A DNA stretch of 64,000 nucleotides from DATFDN01 sp963756495 (GTDB lineage Bacteria > Pseudomonadota > Alphaproteobacteria > Acetobacterales > Acetobacteraceae): contig CAVWNS010000005.1 in NCBI GenBank assembly GCA_963756495.1, positions 372,001 to 436,000 on the forward strand, in the 5' to 3' direction. The position numbers were made by a program, and so were the translations under genes. The notes under the pieces were generated by a model. It made no database searches, had not been told where the DNA came from, and saw only the letters and a program-made list of their open reading frames with translations. Shown here one piece after another: positions 43,101 through 51,566 of this stretch. The stretch's first letter is position 1, and the number at the start of each line of letters is the position of its first letter.

Positions 43101-43613
43101 CAGCCGGTCGCGCGCGGCCTCAAGCTGCACGCGGGCGTCGCGGGCCTGGCGGAGCCCGCCGGCAGCCGACAGCAGCGCGTCGGCGAGCTGGCCGCCCGAG
43201 GCGAGCAGCGCCTGGCCGCCCTCGCGCAGCTTCTCGGTGTCCAGCGCGAACAGCCGCTCCAGTAAGGTGCGATCGGTAGCGCCGAGCAGGGCGGTGAGCG
43301 CGGCCGGCTCCATCCGCTCCCCGTCGGCGTCGATGAGGGTGTTGCCCGTGCCCTTGCGCCGGCCGAAGGCGAACGCGCGATCCCCGGCCACGGCCTGCGC
43401 CATCAGCCGCATGTTCGGATAGCCGTAGCGGAAGCCCATCGGGGTCTGCCCGCCGATGCCGAACAGCAGGTCGCAGAACGCGGTGCGCAGGATCGACTTG
43501 CCGGCGCCGTTGGGCGCGATCAGCAGGTTGATGCGGCCGGGTTCGGCGGCGAACGCGATCCGTTCGGATTCGAAGATGCCGTAGTTGGTCAGCGTGAGCG
43601 CGGTGAGCCGCAT
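40107..43613 (-). CDS. yhaN: YhaN-like SMC/Rad50-type AAA ATPase
   Basis: YhaN-type proteins are large SbcC/Rad50-like ATPases that work with the YhaO nuclease. The 1168-residue protein has Walker A APNGAGKS (about residues 33-40) within NLLIAPNGAGKSILRTAF, and very long Glu/Arg/Ala-rich coiled coils in the middle. The C-terminal signature is LSEGTRDQLFLALRIAAIE followed by Walker B LPFVGDDILQTFDDER and the H-loop LLSHHRHLREVA. Order and length match YhaN. yhaO lies 3 bp upstream on the same strand, confirming the pair. The complex probably processes DNA ends or hairpins; in Firmicutes it affects repair and replication. Confidence 0.9.
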   Translation of the reverse strand: MRLTALTLTNYGIFESERIAFAAEPGRINLLIAPNGAGKSILRTAFCDLLFGIGGQTPMGFRYGYPNMRLMAQAVAGDRAFAFGRRKGTGNTLIDADGERMEPAALTALLGATDRTLLERLFALDTEKLREGGQALLASGGQLADALLSAAGGLRQARDARVQLEAARDRLAPERKSQGRPFYQALERLLDARKRLAATTLKPEVREKQEADHRRLHNERHEHAGRQRSASAEMSRLERVRRVRGALAAYDSATAWLAAHDHAPMLPEDAGPRLEEACNRVGEAERLEAHEVAGRDRIAAERAQEAGETALVECAEEIEALVERTGAMRKAAADIPGRQGEHDAIAMHIASLLRALGSPVAAARAAEAIPPLAAVARARQLLSDHDRLRAELDRLPREAAGKDAEIARAEAEQAALPPSADLRALKRLAREVGSDPAARANEVARNVARRSAALKDAARRVPGWTRSAEALADLRPLPLAAYERLSQTLQTAEQACSQDEAALSGLRAEADEARRRLAEVAGDGPIPDEAAVATARRTRDRGWHLIYCRAFEPGAADAAAERAWAGELPLALAYERAVAAADDLADRRGGEAARIARAAELRRQIAAAEQRSEAAATCLALNEQQRDLARLAWQDACAPLGLASGAGLPAMRDLLAGRDRVIDAVRELSVAEEARDALATEQAHLANRLAAALGIPEGEAASLGSLLARAEEAIDAETRADKARTRVQDRLSAAREERERLGQALAQTAAQQARWQTAWTDSLAALGRPPGEEAEVTRALLDTLTQLEKEQHQAAQLATRISQMQDEIAAFRVHATAAARRLAPDLADQDEFDVVRVLRARLTEQRSTLERCAALQRQLDDTDRKLADLRDKLARQRLALRAAQAVIGAETVEAARERVTLAAERARAEAMQRDAESELREKGDGFALEILRCEVAAVPADALQSACEAATRDRDAAEHALQDLAARIATGAAELDRQARETGAEAAAAEQEAAMASLGRVLDEASLLHLAAAMLDTALDVIGGASVSPVLDRIGALFCTVTGGAYEGVTADMTDDGAARLVAIERAFSHEPKQVAHLSEGTRDQLFLALRIAAIEDHAKAGAALPFVGDDILQTFDDERALAAMQALLELSRTTQVILLSHHRHLREVAARLPDGCTHICAPARVAP

Positions 43614-43616
43614 CGC

Positions 43617-44888
43617 TCAGCCCTCCGCGATGCGCGCGAGCAGCAGGTGGCGCGCGCGCTCCAGCAGCTCGGCCGGCACGTCGCCGCGCGCGCCGGCCAC
43701 CGCCGGGTGGTCCTCGCCCAAGGCGTCGCGCAGACCGTGCGCGCGGTTGAGCATGGCGGCGCAATAGGCGTGCAGGCGGGGCGCCAGGGCGCTTGGCTGC
43801 ATCTGCTCGATCTCGCGCAGCAGCAGCCCCACCACGTCCGAGCGGGCGCGCATCGCGCCGAGGTCGAGCGCGGTGCGGGTCCGCACCCGCACTTCTTCCA
43901 GCCAGATCGCCTCCGGGCCTGCGAGCGCCATCGCCTCCGCATGCAGCCGGTCGCGCAGGCCGCCGAGGTCGCGAACCAGTGCCGGGTGGGCGGCGCAGGC
44001 CCCGCCCAGCACCACGCGCGTGGCCAGCAGGCGGTCGCCGGCCTCACCGAGCGCGGCGTCCAGACGCGCCCGCACCACGGCGAGCACCGCGTCGTCGTCG
44101 GCCACCCCGGCGATGTCGATGTCGATCAGCGCCCAGCGCACGACATCCAGGGATCGGTGCTCAACCGAAGCAATGCGGCCCGCGCGCACGCTGACGAGGG
44201 TGGCACCCTTGGGACCCGTCTCGCGGATGTGGCGGCCCTGGACGTTGCCGGGAAAGACGATCCAGGGATCGGTCGCCAGCACCTCGCGCGCGTGGACGTG
44301 GCCGAGCGCCCAGTAGTCGTAGCCGTGCGCACCGAGCTGCTCGACCGTGCAGGGTGCGTAGCTCTCGTGACCGTCGCGCCCGGTGGCCGCCGTGTGCAGC
44401 AGGCCGATGTTGATGTTTCCCGGCTCGGGCTTCGGGTAGTCGAGGGCGAGGTTCGCCCGCACATCGCGCGCCGCGAAGCTCTGGCCGTGGATGGCAACGC
44501 CCAGATCGGGCAGGCGCACGGTCCTCGGCTGCGCGGAATCGAAGATCGTGCCGGCGCCCATGGGCAGACGCAGCCGCGCGAGCACCGGGTTGGCGGCGTC
44601 GTGGTTGCCGCGAATGGCGAAGAACTTGATGCCCGCGTTCGCGAGCCGCCCGATTTCCGTCAGCAGGAACTGCCCGGTTCGCCAGTCCTGCCACTCGCCG
44701 TCGATCAGGTCGCCCGCCACCAGGACGAACGCGGCCTGCTCGTCGATGGCGAGATCGACGAGGTTCGTCAGGGCGGCGCGCGTCGCCGTGCGGATGCGCT
44801 CGGCGGGGGCGTCGCGGTCCGAGGCCAGTCCACGCAACGGACTGTCGAGGTGCAGATCGGCAGCGTGCAGGAAACGGAACTCGGTCAT
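43617..44888 (-). CDS. yhaO: YhaO-like metallophosphoesterase (SbcD/Mre11-type exonuclease)
   Basis: This 423-residue protein has the calcineurin-like phosphodiesterase fold of SbcD/Mre11. The metal motifs are HAADLHLDSPLRGL (D-x-H, residues 8-21), LVAGDLIDGEW (GD), FAIRGNHDAANP (GNHD, near residue 85), and YDYWALGHVHAREVL (GHxH). The C-terminal helical region (from about 280) would contact the YhaN ATPase. Gene order yhaO-yhaN with a 3-bp gap fixes it as the nuclease subunit. It is preceded by 36 bp and the liv-type operon on the same strand. Confidence 0.9.
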   Translation of the reverse strand: MTEFRFLHAADLHLDSPLRGLASDRDAPAERIRTATRAALTNLVDLAIDEQAAFVLVAGDLIDGEWQDWRTGQFLLTEIGRLANAGIKFFAIRGNHDAANPVLARLRLPMGAGTIFDSAQPRTVRLPDLGVAIHGQSFAARDVRANLALDYPKPEPGNINIGLLHTAATGRDGHESYAPCTVEQLGAHGYDYWALGHVHAREVLATDPWIVFPGNVQGRHIRETGPKGATLVSVRAGRIASVEHRSLDVVRWALIDIDIAGVADDDAVLAVVRARLDAALGEAGDRLLATRVVLGGACAAHPALVRDLGGLRDRLHAEAMALAGPEAIWLEEVRVRTRTALDLGAMRARSDVVGLLLREIEQMQPSALAPRLHAYCAAMLNRAHGLRDALGEDHPAVAGARGDVPAELLERARHLLLARIAEG

Positions 44889-44924
44889 GACGCCGAGTCT
44901 AGCGCCGCCGCGACAAGTTTGTCG

Positions 44925-45659
44925 CTACGGCCCCTCCCGCGTGTAGAGCCACGTCTTCACGAGCGTTTCAACGCTGTCCGTGAAATCACCGCGCGGGCCC
45001 TGGGCAAACACGGTGCCCGTGCGCAGGACATAGACATGGTCGGCCACGTCCAGCGCGCCCTTGATGTTCTGATCGACCAGCAGGACGGCCTTGCCGGCGC
45101 GCGCCAGGTCGCGGATCAGCGCGTAGATGCGCGCCGCGATGCGCGGCTCGATGCTGGCGGTCGGCTCGTCGATCAGGAACACCGCCGGGTCGTTCAGCAA
45201 GGCGCGCGCGATCTCGAGTTGGCGCTGCTGGCCGCCCGAGAGGGTGCCGGCGAGCTGGCGGCGCCTCTCCGCCAGGATGGGAAAGCGCGTGAGGGCGGCC
45301 TCGATGGCGGCCCGCGCCCGCGCGCGGTCACGGCGGAACAGCCAGGTGCCCAGGCGCAGGTTCACCTCGACGCTGAGATAGGGAAACACGCTCGGCCGCT
45401 GCGGCAGATAGACGATGCCGCGCCCGCCCATCCGATGCGGCGCGACGCCGAGGAGCGTCCGTCCGGCCGCCCGCACCTCGCCCTGCTCGGGGGGCAGGAA
45501 GCCGAACAGCACCTTCAGCAGCGTCGATTTGCCGGTGCCGTTGGGGCCGAGCACGCAGCGCACCTCTCCGGGCACGACATCGACGGACACGCCGTGCAGG
45601 ATATGGACGCCGGGCAGATATCCGGCCACCAGCCCGCACGCGGTGAGGGCGGGGGTCAC
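44925..45659 (-). CDS. livF: Branched-chain amino acid ABC transporter ATP-binding protein LivF
   Basis: LivF is one of two ATPases of the Liv-type uptake system. The 244-residue protein has Walker A GPNGTGKST (near residue 41), the Q-loop LPQRPSVFPYLSV, the signature LSGGQQRQLEIARAL and Walker B VFLIDEPTASIEPRI with the H-loop. The short length and the ending LYTREGP-like tail fit LivF rather than LivG. It overlaps livG by 4 bp. It is the last gene of a five-gene operon that starts with the binding protein at 49569. Confidence 0.9.
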   Translation of the reverse strand: MTPALTACGLVAGYLPGVHILHGVSVDVVPGEVRCVLGPNGTGKSTLLKVLFGFLPPEQGEVRAAGRTLLGVAPHRMGGRGIVYLPQRPSVFPYLSVEVNLRLGTWLFRRDRARARAAIEAALTRFPILAERRRQLAGTLSGGQQRQLEIARALLNDPAVFLIDEPTASIEPRIAARIYALIRDLARAGKAVLLVDQNIKGALDVADHVYVLRTGTVFAQGPRGDFTDSVETLVKTWLYTREGP

Positions 45660-46375
45660 GCATCCCCCGTGTAGGCGCTCACCACGTCGGGATTTTCGCG
45701 CACCGCCGCGACCGAGCCGTCGGCGATCTTCTCGCCGCGCGACATGACCACCAGGCGCTGCACCAGGCGCTGGATCGCCTCCAGGTCGTGATCGACGATC
45801 ACGAAGGTCCGGCCGTCGGCGTGCAGGGTCTGCACCAGGGTGATGATTTCGTCGCGCAGGAACGGGTTCACCCCGGCAAAGGGCTCGTCGAGGAACAGGA
45901 TCGCCGGGTCCAGCATCAGCGCGCGGCCGAGTTCGAGCAGCTTCTGCTGGCCCCCCGAGAGGCTCTTCGCGAGGTGCGCGGCAAGGCCGGCGAGGTTCAG
46001 GAACTCGAGATATCGCAGGGCCGCACGCATGGCGCCCGCACGGGTGGAGCCGGGGCGCGCCAGTCCCGGCACCAGCATGTTCTCCAGCACGCTCATACGG
46101 CTGAAGAGCTGTGTCACCTGGAACGTGCGCCCGACCCCGCGCGCGGCGAAGCGGTCGGCGGGCGATCCGTCGGCGCGTTGCCCGCGCACGCGGACCGACC
46201 CGGCGCTCGGGGCGAGATGCCCGGTCATGAGGTTGATGGTGGTGGTCTTGCCAGATCCGTTCGGGCCGATTAGGCCGACCAGCTCGCCCTCCTGCACCGC
46301 GAAGTCCAATGCGCGGACGGCGACGATCCCGCCGAAGCGCCGGGTCAGCCCGACGGCCTCGATCAGCGGCGTCAT
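45656..46375 (-). CDS. livG: Branched-chain amino acid ABC transporter ATP-binding protein LivG
   Basis: This is the second ATPase of the Liv-type system, 239 residues. Walker A is GPNGSGKTT (near residue 37) in ELVGLIGPNGSGKTTTINLM. LivG features follow: GVGRTFQVTQLF, a signature LSGGQQKLLELGRAL, Walker B ILFLDEPFAGVNPFL, and the C-terminal FVIVDHDLEAI H-loop plus SRGEKIADGS. The start ATG at 46375 overlaps the livM stop by 4 bp; a longer open frame upstream only covers livM in another frame. Confidence 0.92.
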   Translation of the reverse strand: MTPLIEAVGLTRRFGGIVAVRALDFAVQEGELVGLIGPNGSGKTTTINLMTGHLAPSAGSVRVRGQRADGSPADRFAARGVGRTFQVTQLFSRMSVLENMLVPGLARPGSTRAGAMRAALRYLEFLNLAGLAAHLAKSLSGGQQKLLELGRALMLDPAILFLDEPFAGVNPFLRDEIITLVQTLHADGRTFVIVDHDLEAIQRLVQRLVVMSRGEKIADGSVAAVRENPDVVSAYTGDA

Positions 46376-47337
46376 CGTGCCGGTTCGACGTCGCGGGGGC
46401 GGTGCGCGGGCAGCATGCGTCGCACCTGATCCCAGCCCAGCGTCAGCAGCCCGTTGCGGGCGAATCGCATGGTCAGCAGCAGCAGGGCGCCGAACAAGAC
46501 CAGACGCCACTGGCCGTAGGCGCGCAGCGCCTCCACCAGGGCTTCCACCACGAACGCGCCCAGCACGGCGGCCACCAGGCTCTCGGACCCGCCGATCACC
46601 GCCATCGCGACGACGAGGCCCATCTGATCGAGCGAGCCGATGTCGGGCGTCAGCATGCCGATGTAGTGGGCATAGAATGCCCCGGCGAGCCCGGCGACGC
46701 TGCTCGATACGGCGAAGGCCAGGATGCGGAACCGCACCACGCGCACGCCGGCCGCCGCGGCCGCCTGCTCGTTCTCGCGGATGGCGCGGAAGAACAGGCC
46801 CCAGCGGGAGGCGACCATCAGTCCCATGCCGCCGAGCGTCAGCGCGAGCAGCGCGAGCGCGGTGAAGTAGTACGGGATGTCGGAGCGGCCATGGAACAGC
46901 GTCGCGGCTTGCAGTCCACCCATGCCGCCGGTGATCTCGTTCTCGGTCGCCAGCACGATCCGCAGCACCTCGGCGAAGGCCATGGTGAAGATCGCGAGAT
47001 AGGGGCCGCGCATGCGCAGGCAGACCCCGCCGATGCCCGCGCCCACCACCATGCACAGCGCGACGGCGCCGATCGCGGCGAGCGGGATCGGCAGGCCGGC
47101 ATCCTGGACGAGCAGCGCCGAGGCGTACGCGCCCAAGGCGACGAAGCCCATGTGGCCGAACGAGAACTGGCCGGCGTAGCCCACCAGCAGCGTCCAGCTC
47201 GCGGCGACGATGGCGTAGAAGATCGCGAGGATGCCGACGGTCAGCCAATAGGGATCGACCAGCCAGGGAAAGGCCAGCGCGAGGATGACCGCGACGGCGC
47301 CGGCGGCGAGCGGGCGGAGCAGGCCGGAGCGTCCCAT
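46372..47337 (-). CDS. livM: Branched-chain amino acid ABC transporter permease LivM
   Basis: LivM is one of two membrane subunits of the Liv-type uptake system. The 321-residue protein is very hydrophobic with about eight membrane helices. It has the family segments ILAIFYAIVAASWTLLVGYAGQFSFGHMGFVALGAYASALL (seen as AASWTLLVGYAGQFSFGHMG), MRGPYLAIFTMAFAEVLRIV and LFFRAIRENEQAAAAAGV (the EAA-like coupling loop). The ATG at 47337 is 5 bp after the livH stop, and the stop overlaps livG. Confidence 0.9.
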   Translation of the reverse strand: MGRSGLLRPLAAGAVAVILALAFPWLVDPYWLTVGILAIFYAIVAASWTLLVGYAGQFSFGHMGFVALGAYASALLVQDAGLPIPLAAIGAVALCMVVGAGIGGVCLRMRGPYLAIFTMAFAEVLRIVLATENEITGGMGGLQAATLFHGRSDIPYYFTALALLALTLGGMGLMVASRWGLFFRAIRENEQAAAAAGVRVVRFRILAFAVSSSVAGLAGAFYAHYIGMLTPDIGSLDQMGLVVAMAVIGGSESLVAAVLGAFVVEALVEALRAYGQWRLVLFGALLLLTMRFARNGLLTLGWDQVRRMLPAHRPRDVEPAR

Positions 47338-47342
47338 CTCGC

Positions 47343-48245
47343 CTACTCCATCGCGACGTGCGTGCGGCCGAACAACCCGGTGGGGCGGACCAGCAGCACC
47401 ACCATCAGCACCAGCAGGCTGAACGCCTGGGCGTAGCTGAGGCCACGGGTCGGGTCGGGGAACAGCGCGACGAACAGGCTCTCCGACACGCCGAGCAGGA
47501 GGGCGGCGATGATGCTGCCGCCGACCGAGCCCATGCCGCCCAGGACGACGATGGCGAAGGCCTGCGTGTCGGGCACCAGCCCCATGGACGGCGACAGCGC
47601 GTAGATCGGCCCGACCAGCGCGCCCGCGCCGCCGGCGAGCGCGCCGCCGACGGCGAAGGCGAGCGTGTACGCCAGCCGGTCGTTGATGCCGACGATGGCC
47701 GCGGATTCGCGCGACTGGCTGACCGCGTTCAGCGCCTGTCCCCAGGCCGAGCGGGCGAGGAACAGCAGCAGCGCGACCAGGATCGCGAGGCCCGCGCCGG
47801 TGGCGAACACGCGGTCCCACGTCATCACCAGATCGCCCACGACCAGCGCGCCCGGCCAGAACGAGGGCGGGCGCAGCGGGAACGGACCGAACACGATGAT
47901 CGCGAGGTTGCGCAGCAGGATGGAGATGCCAAAGGTGACGAGGATGCCGTAGTCGCCCTTGCGCTCGGTCCTGGGGCTGTAGAGCGGCGACAGCAGCGTG
48001 CGCTCCAGCGCGACCGACAGCGCGAAGGCGAGCAGCATGGCGACGAGGATCGCGGGCAGCGGCGGGATCGCGAGCAGGGTGATGACGAAATACCCGAAAT
48101 ACCCGCCCATCATGTAAATCTCGCCGTGGGCGAAGTTCACGATCTTCAGGATCGAGAAGATCACCGTCAGCCCGGCGGCGATCAGCGCGTAGATCACGCC
48201 GATAACCAGCCCGTTCAGCGCCTGGACGAGCAGGTAATCGAGCAT
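47343..48245 (-). CDS. livH: Branched-chain amino acid ABC transporter permease LivH
   Basis: This is the first permease of the operon, 300 residues. It has around eight helices and the LivH motifs LVIGVIYALIAAGLTVIFSILKIVNFAHGE (seen as AAGLTVIFSILKIVNFAHGE), MGGYFGYFVI, and RESAAIVGINDRLAYTLAFAVGGALAGGAG (EAA loop). The C-terminal VVLGGMGSVGGSIIAALLLGV is also conserved. It begins at ATG 48245, 24 bp after the binding-protein gene. Confidence 0.92.
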   Translation of the reverse strand: MLDYLLVQALNGLVIGVIYALIAAGLTVIFSILKIVNFAHGEIYMMGGYFGYFVITLLAIPPLPAILVAMLLAFALSVALERTLLSPLYSPRTERKGDYGILVTFGISILLRNLAIIVFGPFPLRPPSFWPGALVVGDLVMTWDRVFATGAGLAILVALLLFLARSAWGQALNAVSQSRESAAIVGINDRLAYTLAFAVGGALAGGAGALVGPIYALSPSMGLVPDTQAFAIVVLGGMGSVGGSIIAALLLGVSESLFVALFPDPTRGLSYAQAFSLLVLMVVLLVRPTGLFGRTHVAME

Positions 48246-48269
48246 GGCGTCGGTGCCCGCGCGGCCGGC

Positions 48270-49569
48270 TCAGGCGGGCGGCTTGTAGAGGTAGTCAACG
48301 GTTGCGAGCGAGCGCGGCCAGAGGATCGGCGCCGCGTCCACCGCCTGCTTCTGCTCGGTGTATTGGATCAGGGTCAGCGGCGCCGCCATGAACTGGTGGT
48401 AGTGCCAGGCCGGCTCCTTGTCGGTCGCGAACGAGGTACTGCCCGCGCGTGCCGATCCATTTCGTCGTTTCCAGGGCGTGGATGATCGCCTGCGGGTCGG
48501 TGCCGCCGGCAGCGCGGATGGCATCGAACAGCAGCCAGGCGCCGTCGTAGCTCTCCATCACCGCGCCGGTCGCGTCGGCGTTGTATTTCTGCTTGAAGGC
48601 GGTGGTGAAGGCGCGGGTCTTGTCGTTCCATGCGGCGCGGGGCAGGCCCACGTTCTCGGTGCAGAGCCCTACGCCGGAGGCGCCGACATTCTGCCAGAAT
48701 GTCGGGTCCACCGCCGAGCCGCCCGAGTTGTACATCCCGCATCTGGCGGTGGGGGCGAAGCTCAGGTCGTGGGCCTGGCGGATCAGGTCGTAGGCGCCGG
48801 CCTCCGAAAACTCGGTGCAGAAGAAATCAAAGGCGGGCGACACGCTCTTGTAGCGCAGAATCTGCGCCGTGAAGTCGGTCAGGTTCGGGTCTGCATCGAC
48901 GGAGGAGAACGGGATGGACTTGGCGGTGAGCTGCGCGCCCATCGCGGTGCGCGCCGCTAAACCGACGTCGTTCTTCTCGGCCAGCAGGGCGACATGCTTG
49001 AACCCGGCAGCGGCCATCCATGCGCCGATTGCCGTGTCGATCAGCGAGACGGTGGTGGAGTTGCGGAACACCTCCGGATAGCCCTTGGCCGTGATCGCGT
49101 CGGACCAGACGTCGCAGGCCATGAAGGGAATGCCGTAGCGGTGGAACACCTCCATCTCGGCCAGCGCGACCGGGCTGTGGAACTCGCCGAAGGCGGCGAC
49201 GATCTTATTTTCCTGGACCAGCCGCTCGGCGGCGGCGCGGCCCTCGGCGGGCTGGCCGCGCGTGTCGGCATAGACGATCTGCACGGGCCGTCCGAGCAGC
49301 CCGCCCTGGGCATTGATCTCATCGGCCGCCATCTGGGCGGCGTTCTTCATCAGGATGCCCTCGGCGTAGCCGCCCGGCGGAGACAGCGGCCCGACCCAGC
49401 CGATCACGATGGGCGCCCCGGTGGGCGTGGCGGCGAAAGCACGACGGGCGAGCGTGGCCGGCAGGGCGGCCGAGAGCGCGGCGGCGGCCAGGGCGTCGCG
49501 TCGGGTCAGCCCAGGCGGCAGCCGCGTGCCAGCATATCCGCGGCGTCGATCCTCGTCATCGTGGGTCAC
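48270..49569 (-). CDS. Branched-chain/amide ABC transporter binding protein, one extra base near 48435
   Basis: This is the periplasmic binding protein of the Liv-type operon. The N-terminus has a twin-arginine signal (GLTRRDALAAAALSAALPA, residues about 20-38). The mature domain is a type I fold with IGWVGPLSPPGGYAEGIL and AAFGEFHSPVALAEMEVF. The frame breaks at 48435-48436: removing one base joins KWIGTRGQY to SFATDKEPAWHYHQFMAAPL and gives 432 residues ending in DYLYKPPA. The start is GTG 49569, with a GGGAGAGG site 7 bases upstream; the open frame further upstream crosses the tRNA-Asn and is not used. The ligand is unknown, and the amino-acid/amide/urea group fits the motif. Confidence 0.85.
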
Positions 49570-49719
49570 GGTGATGCCTCTCCCGCACGGCGCCTGCATG
49601 ACGCCCTCACCGAAGGATAGACACGGGCCCGACTGGATGAACAGCCGGAGAGTTGCGCCACCTCGGCGAGAGGCGGTTTGCGTCGGGCGGCTGACGTGGC
49701 TATATGCGCGAACCGCTGA

Positions 49720-49796
49720 TCCCGGGTAGCTCAGTCGGTAGAGCAAGCGGCTGTTAACCGCTGGGTCGCAGGTTCGAAGTCCTGCTCCGGGAGCCA
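49720..49796 (+). tRNA. tRNA-Asn (GUU), with encoded CCA
   Basis: The cloverleaf is clear. The acceptor TCCCGGG pairs with TCCGGGA (one G-T pair), the D-arm is GCTC...GAGC, and the anticodon arm GCGGC-TGTTAAC-type places GTT in the loop of the GCGG/CCGC stem. The T-arm is GCAGG-TTCGAAG-TCCTGC with consensus T-loop, discriminator G, then encoded CCA at 49794-49796. It lies directly beside an IS481-type insertion, whose left edge is about 18 bp further. tRNA genes are frequent insertion targets, but here the tRNA itself is intact. Confidence 0.93.
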
Positions 49797-49813
49797 GCGG
49801 CTTCTCGGTACAG

Positions 49814-51098
49814 CCCGGAGACATGGGTGACACTCTGTTCCTAAGACATGGGTGACCACCTCGTGCCGAACGGGTTGTTGATGGGTTGCAGGGTTTTTTG
49901 CTCCAGGTCGATGTAGCCCAGATCGTAGTGCATGAAGCTGACGAGCCAAATGCCGTCATCGACCTCCTTCAATCCGAGTTTCTGGCCGGCCAGGACGGTG
50001 GAGACGTTGATCTTCTTGCGGTGCATGCAGATGCGGCCGCAGGCGGTGACGAGGTATTCCCGGTCGTGCAGCGGATATTCGATCTCGGGCAGGCCGAAGT
50101 AAGGCTTGGTTGACAAGAGATAGAGATCGGCCGGCCGCTTCATGTCGAGCGCCTCGTGTGGCCGTTCGGTGTTGAATTCTTCCACGAACGCGTCGAACCG
50201 GGCCTGTTGCTGCAGGCTGTTCATCCCGGGCGGCCGGGTGGTTTCGCGCTTCAGCGTCAGATGCATGCGCTCGTGGCGGCCGTTCTGCTGCGGATTGCCC
50301 GGCTTGATCCGCTCGATGGCAATGCCGAGGCGCAGCCACCAGAGCGACAGCTTGGACAGGTTGAACAGCGCGTTGGGACTGGCGAACGGCACCCCGTTGT
50401 CGGAGCGGATGGCGTCCGGCAAGCCGCGCTCGGCGAACAAGCGGGCGAAGGCGGCGATGGCGCCTTCCTCGCGCACGGAGTCGAGGGCTTCGCAGAGCAG
50501 CAGGAAGCGGGAGGCGTGGTCGGTGACGGTGAGCGGATAGCAGTATCGCGTGTTGCCGAGCCTGAACTCGCCTTTGAAGTCGGCGCACCAGAGGTCGTTG
50601 GGGTTGGCGCCGGTGGACAGCGGCGTGCCTTGGGCGCGGCGGCGGGGGCGGCCCATGCGGGCCACCAGGCCATGGCGATCGAGGACGGCGTGAATGGTGC
50701 TCTGCGCGGGCACGCGCAGGTCGCCGGGCAGCCGGCGGTGAAGCAGCTCGCGGAATCTTGCGTGCCCCCCAGTGCGGCTTGCCCCGCTTGAGGCTGACGA
50801 TGAGCCCTTCGATCTGCGGCGCCAGCTGGTTGGCATAGCGGACCGGCCGGCGGGACCGATCGGTGAGGGTTGCGCTACCCTCATCCTTGTAGCGGGCGAG
50901 GATCTTGTAGCCGGTCTTACGGGAGATGCCGAACTCGCGGCAGACGTCGGTCATCGCCTCTCCTTCGAGGAGGCGAGCGACGAAGCGGAGGCGTTCTTCC
51001 ATGGCCGAACACGCTTTCCACGGCATCCACACCTCCCCCGCAAAGGGGAAAAGTGTTACCCATGTGTCCGGAACGAGATGTCACCTATGTCTCGGGTC
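49814..51098. mobile_element. IS481-family insertion sequence, with terminal inverted repeats and 6-bp target duplication
   Basis: The element spans the leftward transposase and is bounded by related ends. The left end (from 49814) contains GGAGACATGGGTGACACT and then AAGACATGGGTGACC. The right end in reverse complement reads CGAGACATAGGTGACATC then GGACACATGGGTAACAC. These are imperfect inverted repeats of about 45 bp holding two GACATGGGTGAC-like boxes each. The direct repeat GTACAG flanks both sides (49808-49813 and 51099-51104), a plausible target duplication. Total length is about 1285 bp, within the IS481 range. The exact ends are by eye. Confidence 0.8.
49841..51026 (-). CDS. IS481-family transposase, one extra base near 50753
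   Basis: This is a DDE transposase. The N-terminal part is MEERLRFVARLLEGEAMTDVCREFGISRKTGYK (seen as MTDVCREFGISRKTGYK, a helix-turn-helix). The catalytic core is in the next frame: NDLWCADFKGEFRLG (first Asp), DAIRSDNGVPFASPNA (second Asp) and ERIKPGNPQQNGRHERMHLTLK (Glu). Removing one base at 50752-50753 joins HWGARKI to RELLHRRLPGD and yields 394 residues, typical of the family. The ATG at 51026 has a GGGGAGG site 5 bases upstream. IS481 elements normally encode one uninterrupted frame, so the shift is not a programmed one. Confidence 0.88.
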
Positions 51099-51196
51099 GT
51101 ACAGCGAGCGCTGCGCGCGAAATTCTGAATGAGCAGTCCTGAACGGTTCGACCTCTGCGTTGTTCGACGCCCATAGAAGTCGGGAGAACCGTGCTG

Positions 51197-51475
51197 ATGA
51201 GGAAAATCATTGCCCTAAGTGCCGCCACGTTGCTGGCGACCGGCCTCGGGATCGGCTCGAGCCGCGCCGAGCCGGGCGGCTGCCTCAAATACGGTGCGGC
51301 CGGCGCGGTCGGCGGGCACCTGGTGCATCATGGCGTGCTCGGAGCGATGGGCGGCTGCGTGACGGGAATGGTGCGGCGCCACGAGTACCGCAAGGACCAG
51401 AAGCAGCTCGCTCGCCAGAACGATCAGCAAGTGCGGTTTGGGGATACGAACGGCGCGACCGATGACGCGCGCTAG
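51197..51475 (+). CDS. Small secreted glycine-rich protein (glycine-zipper-like)
   Basis: This 92-residue protein was not recognised as a specific family. Residues 1-26 are a signal peptide (MRKIIALSAATLLATGLGIG, cleaved near SSRAEP). The mature part has a glycine-rich hydrophobic stretch (YGAAGAVGGHLVHHGVLGAMGG) resembling the glycine-zipper segments of small envelope proteins, and a charged tail (RRHEYRKDQKQLARQNDQQ). The ATG at 51197 has a GGGAG site 10 bases upstream, and an alternative GTG at 51191 is closer to it. It lies just right of the IS and 91 bp from the YihY gene, which points the other way. Probably an envelope-stress protein, by resemblance only. Confidence 0.65.
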   Translation: MRKIIALSAATLLATGLGIGSSRAEPGGCLKYGAAGAVGGHLVHHGVLGAMGGCVTGMVRRHEYRKDQKQLARQNDQQVRFGDTNGATDDAR

Positions 51476-51566
51476 AAGCGTGCCAGTTGGCATGATCGGC
51501 TAGGCCGCTGGCGGCAGCGTTCGGCCCCTTCGTGCCAGTCCCTGCCGCCGCTCCTACGCCGATAGG

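Noticed and set aside
49570..49959. N-terminal extension of the liv binding protein through tRNA-Asn
   Set aside because: It would be translated from a tRNA sequence, and the GTG at 49569 has a ribosome site and a twin-arginine signal right after it.
50752..50754. Programmed frameshift in the transposase, as in IS3
   Set aside because: The protein type (single-frame IS481) does not use frameshifting, and the site lacks an A-rich slippery sequence.
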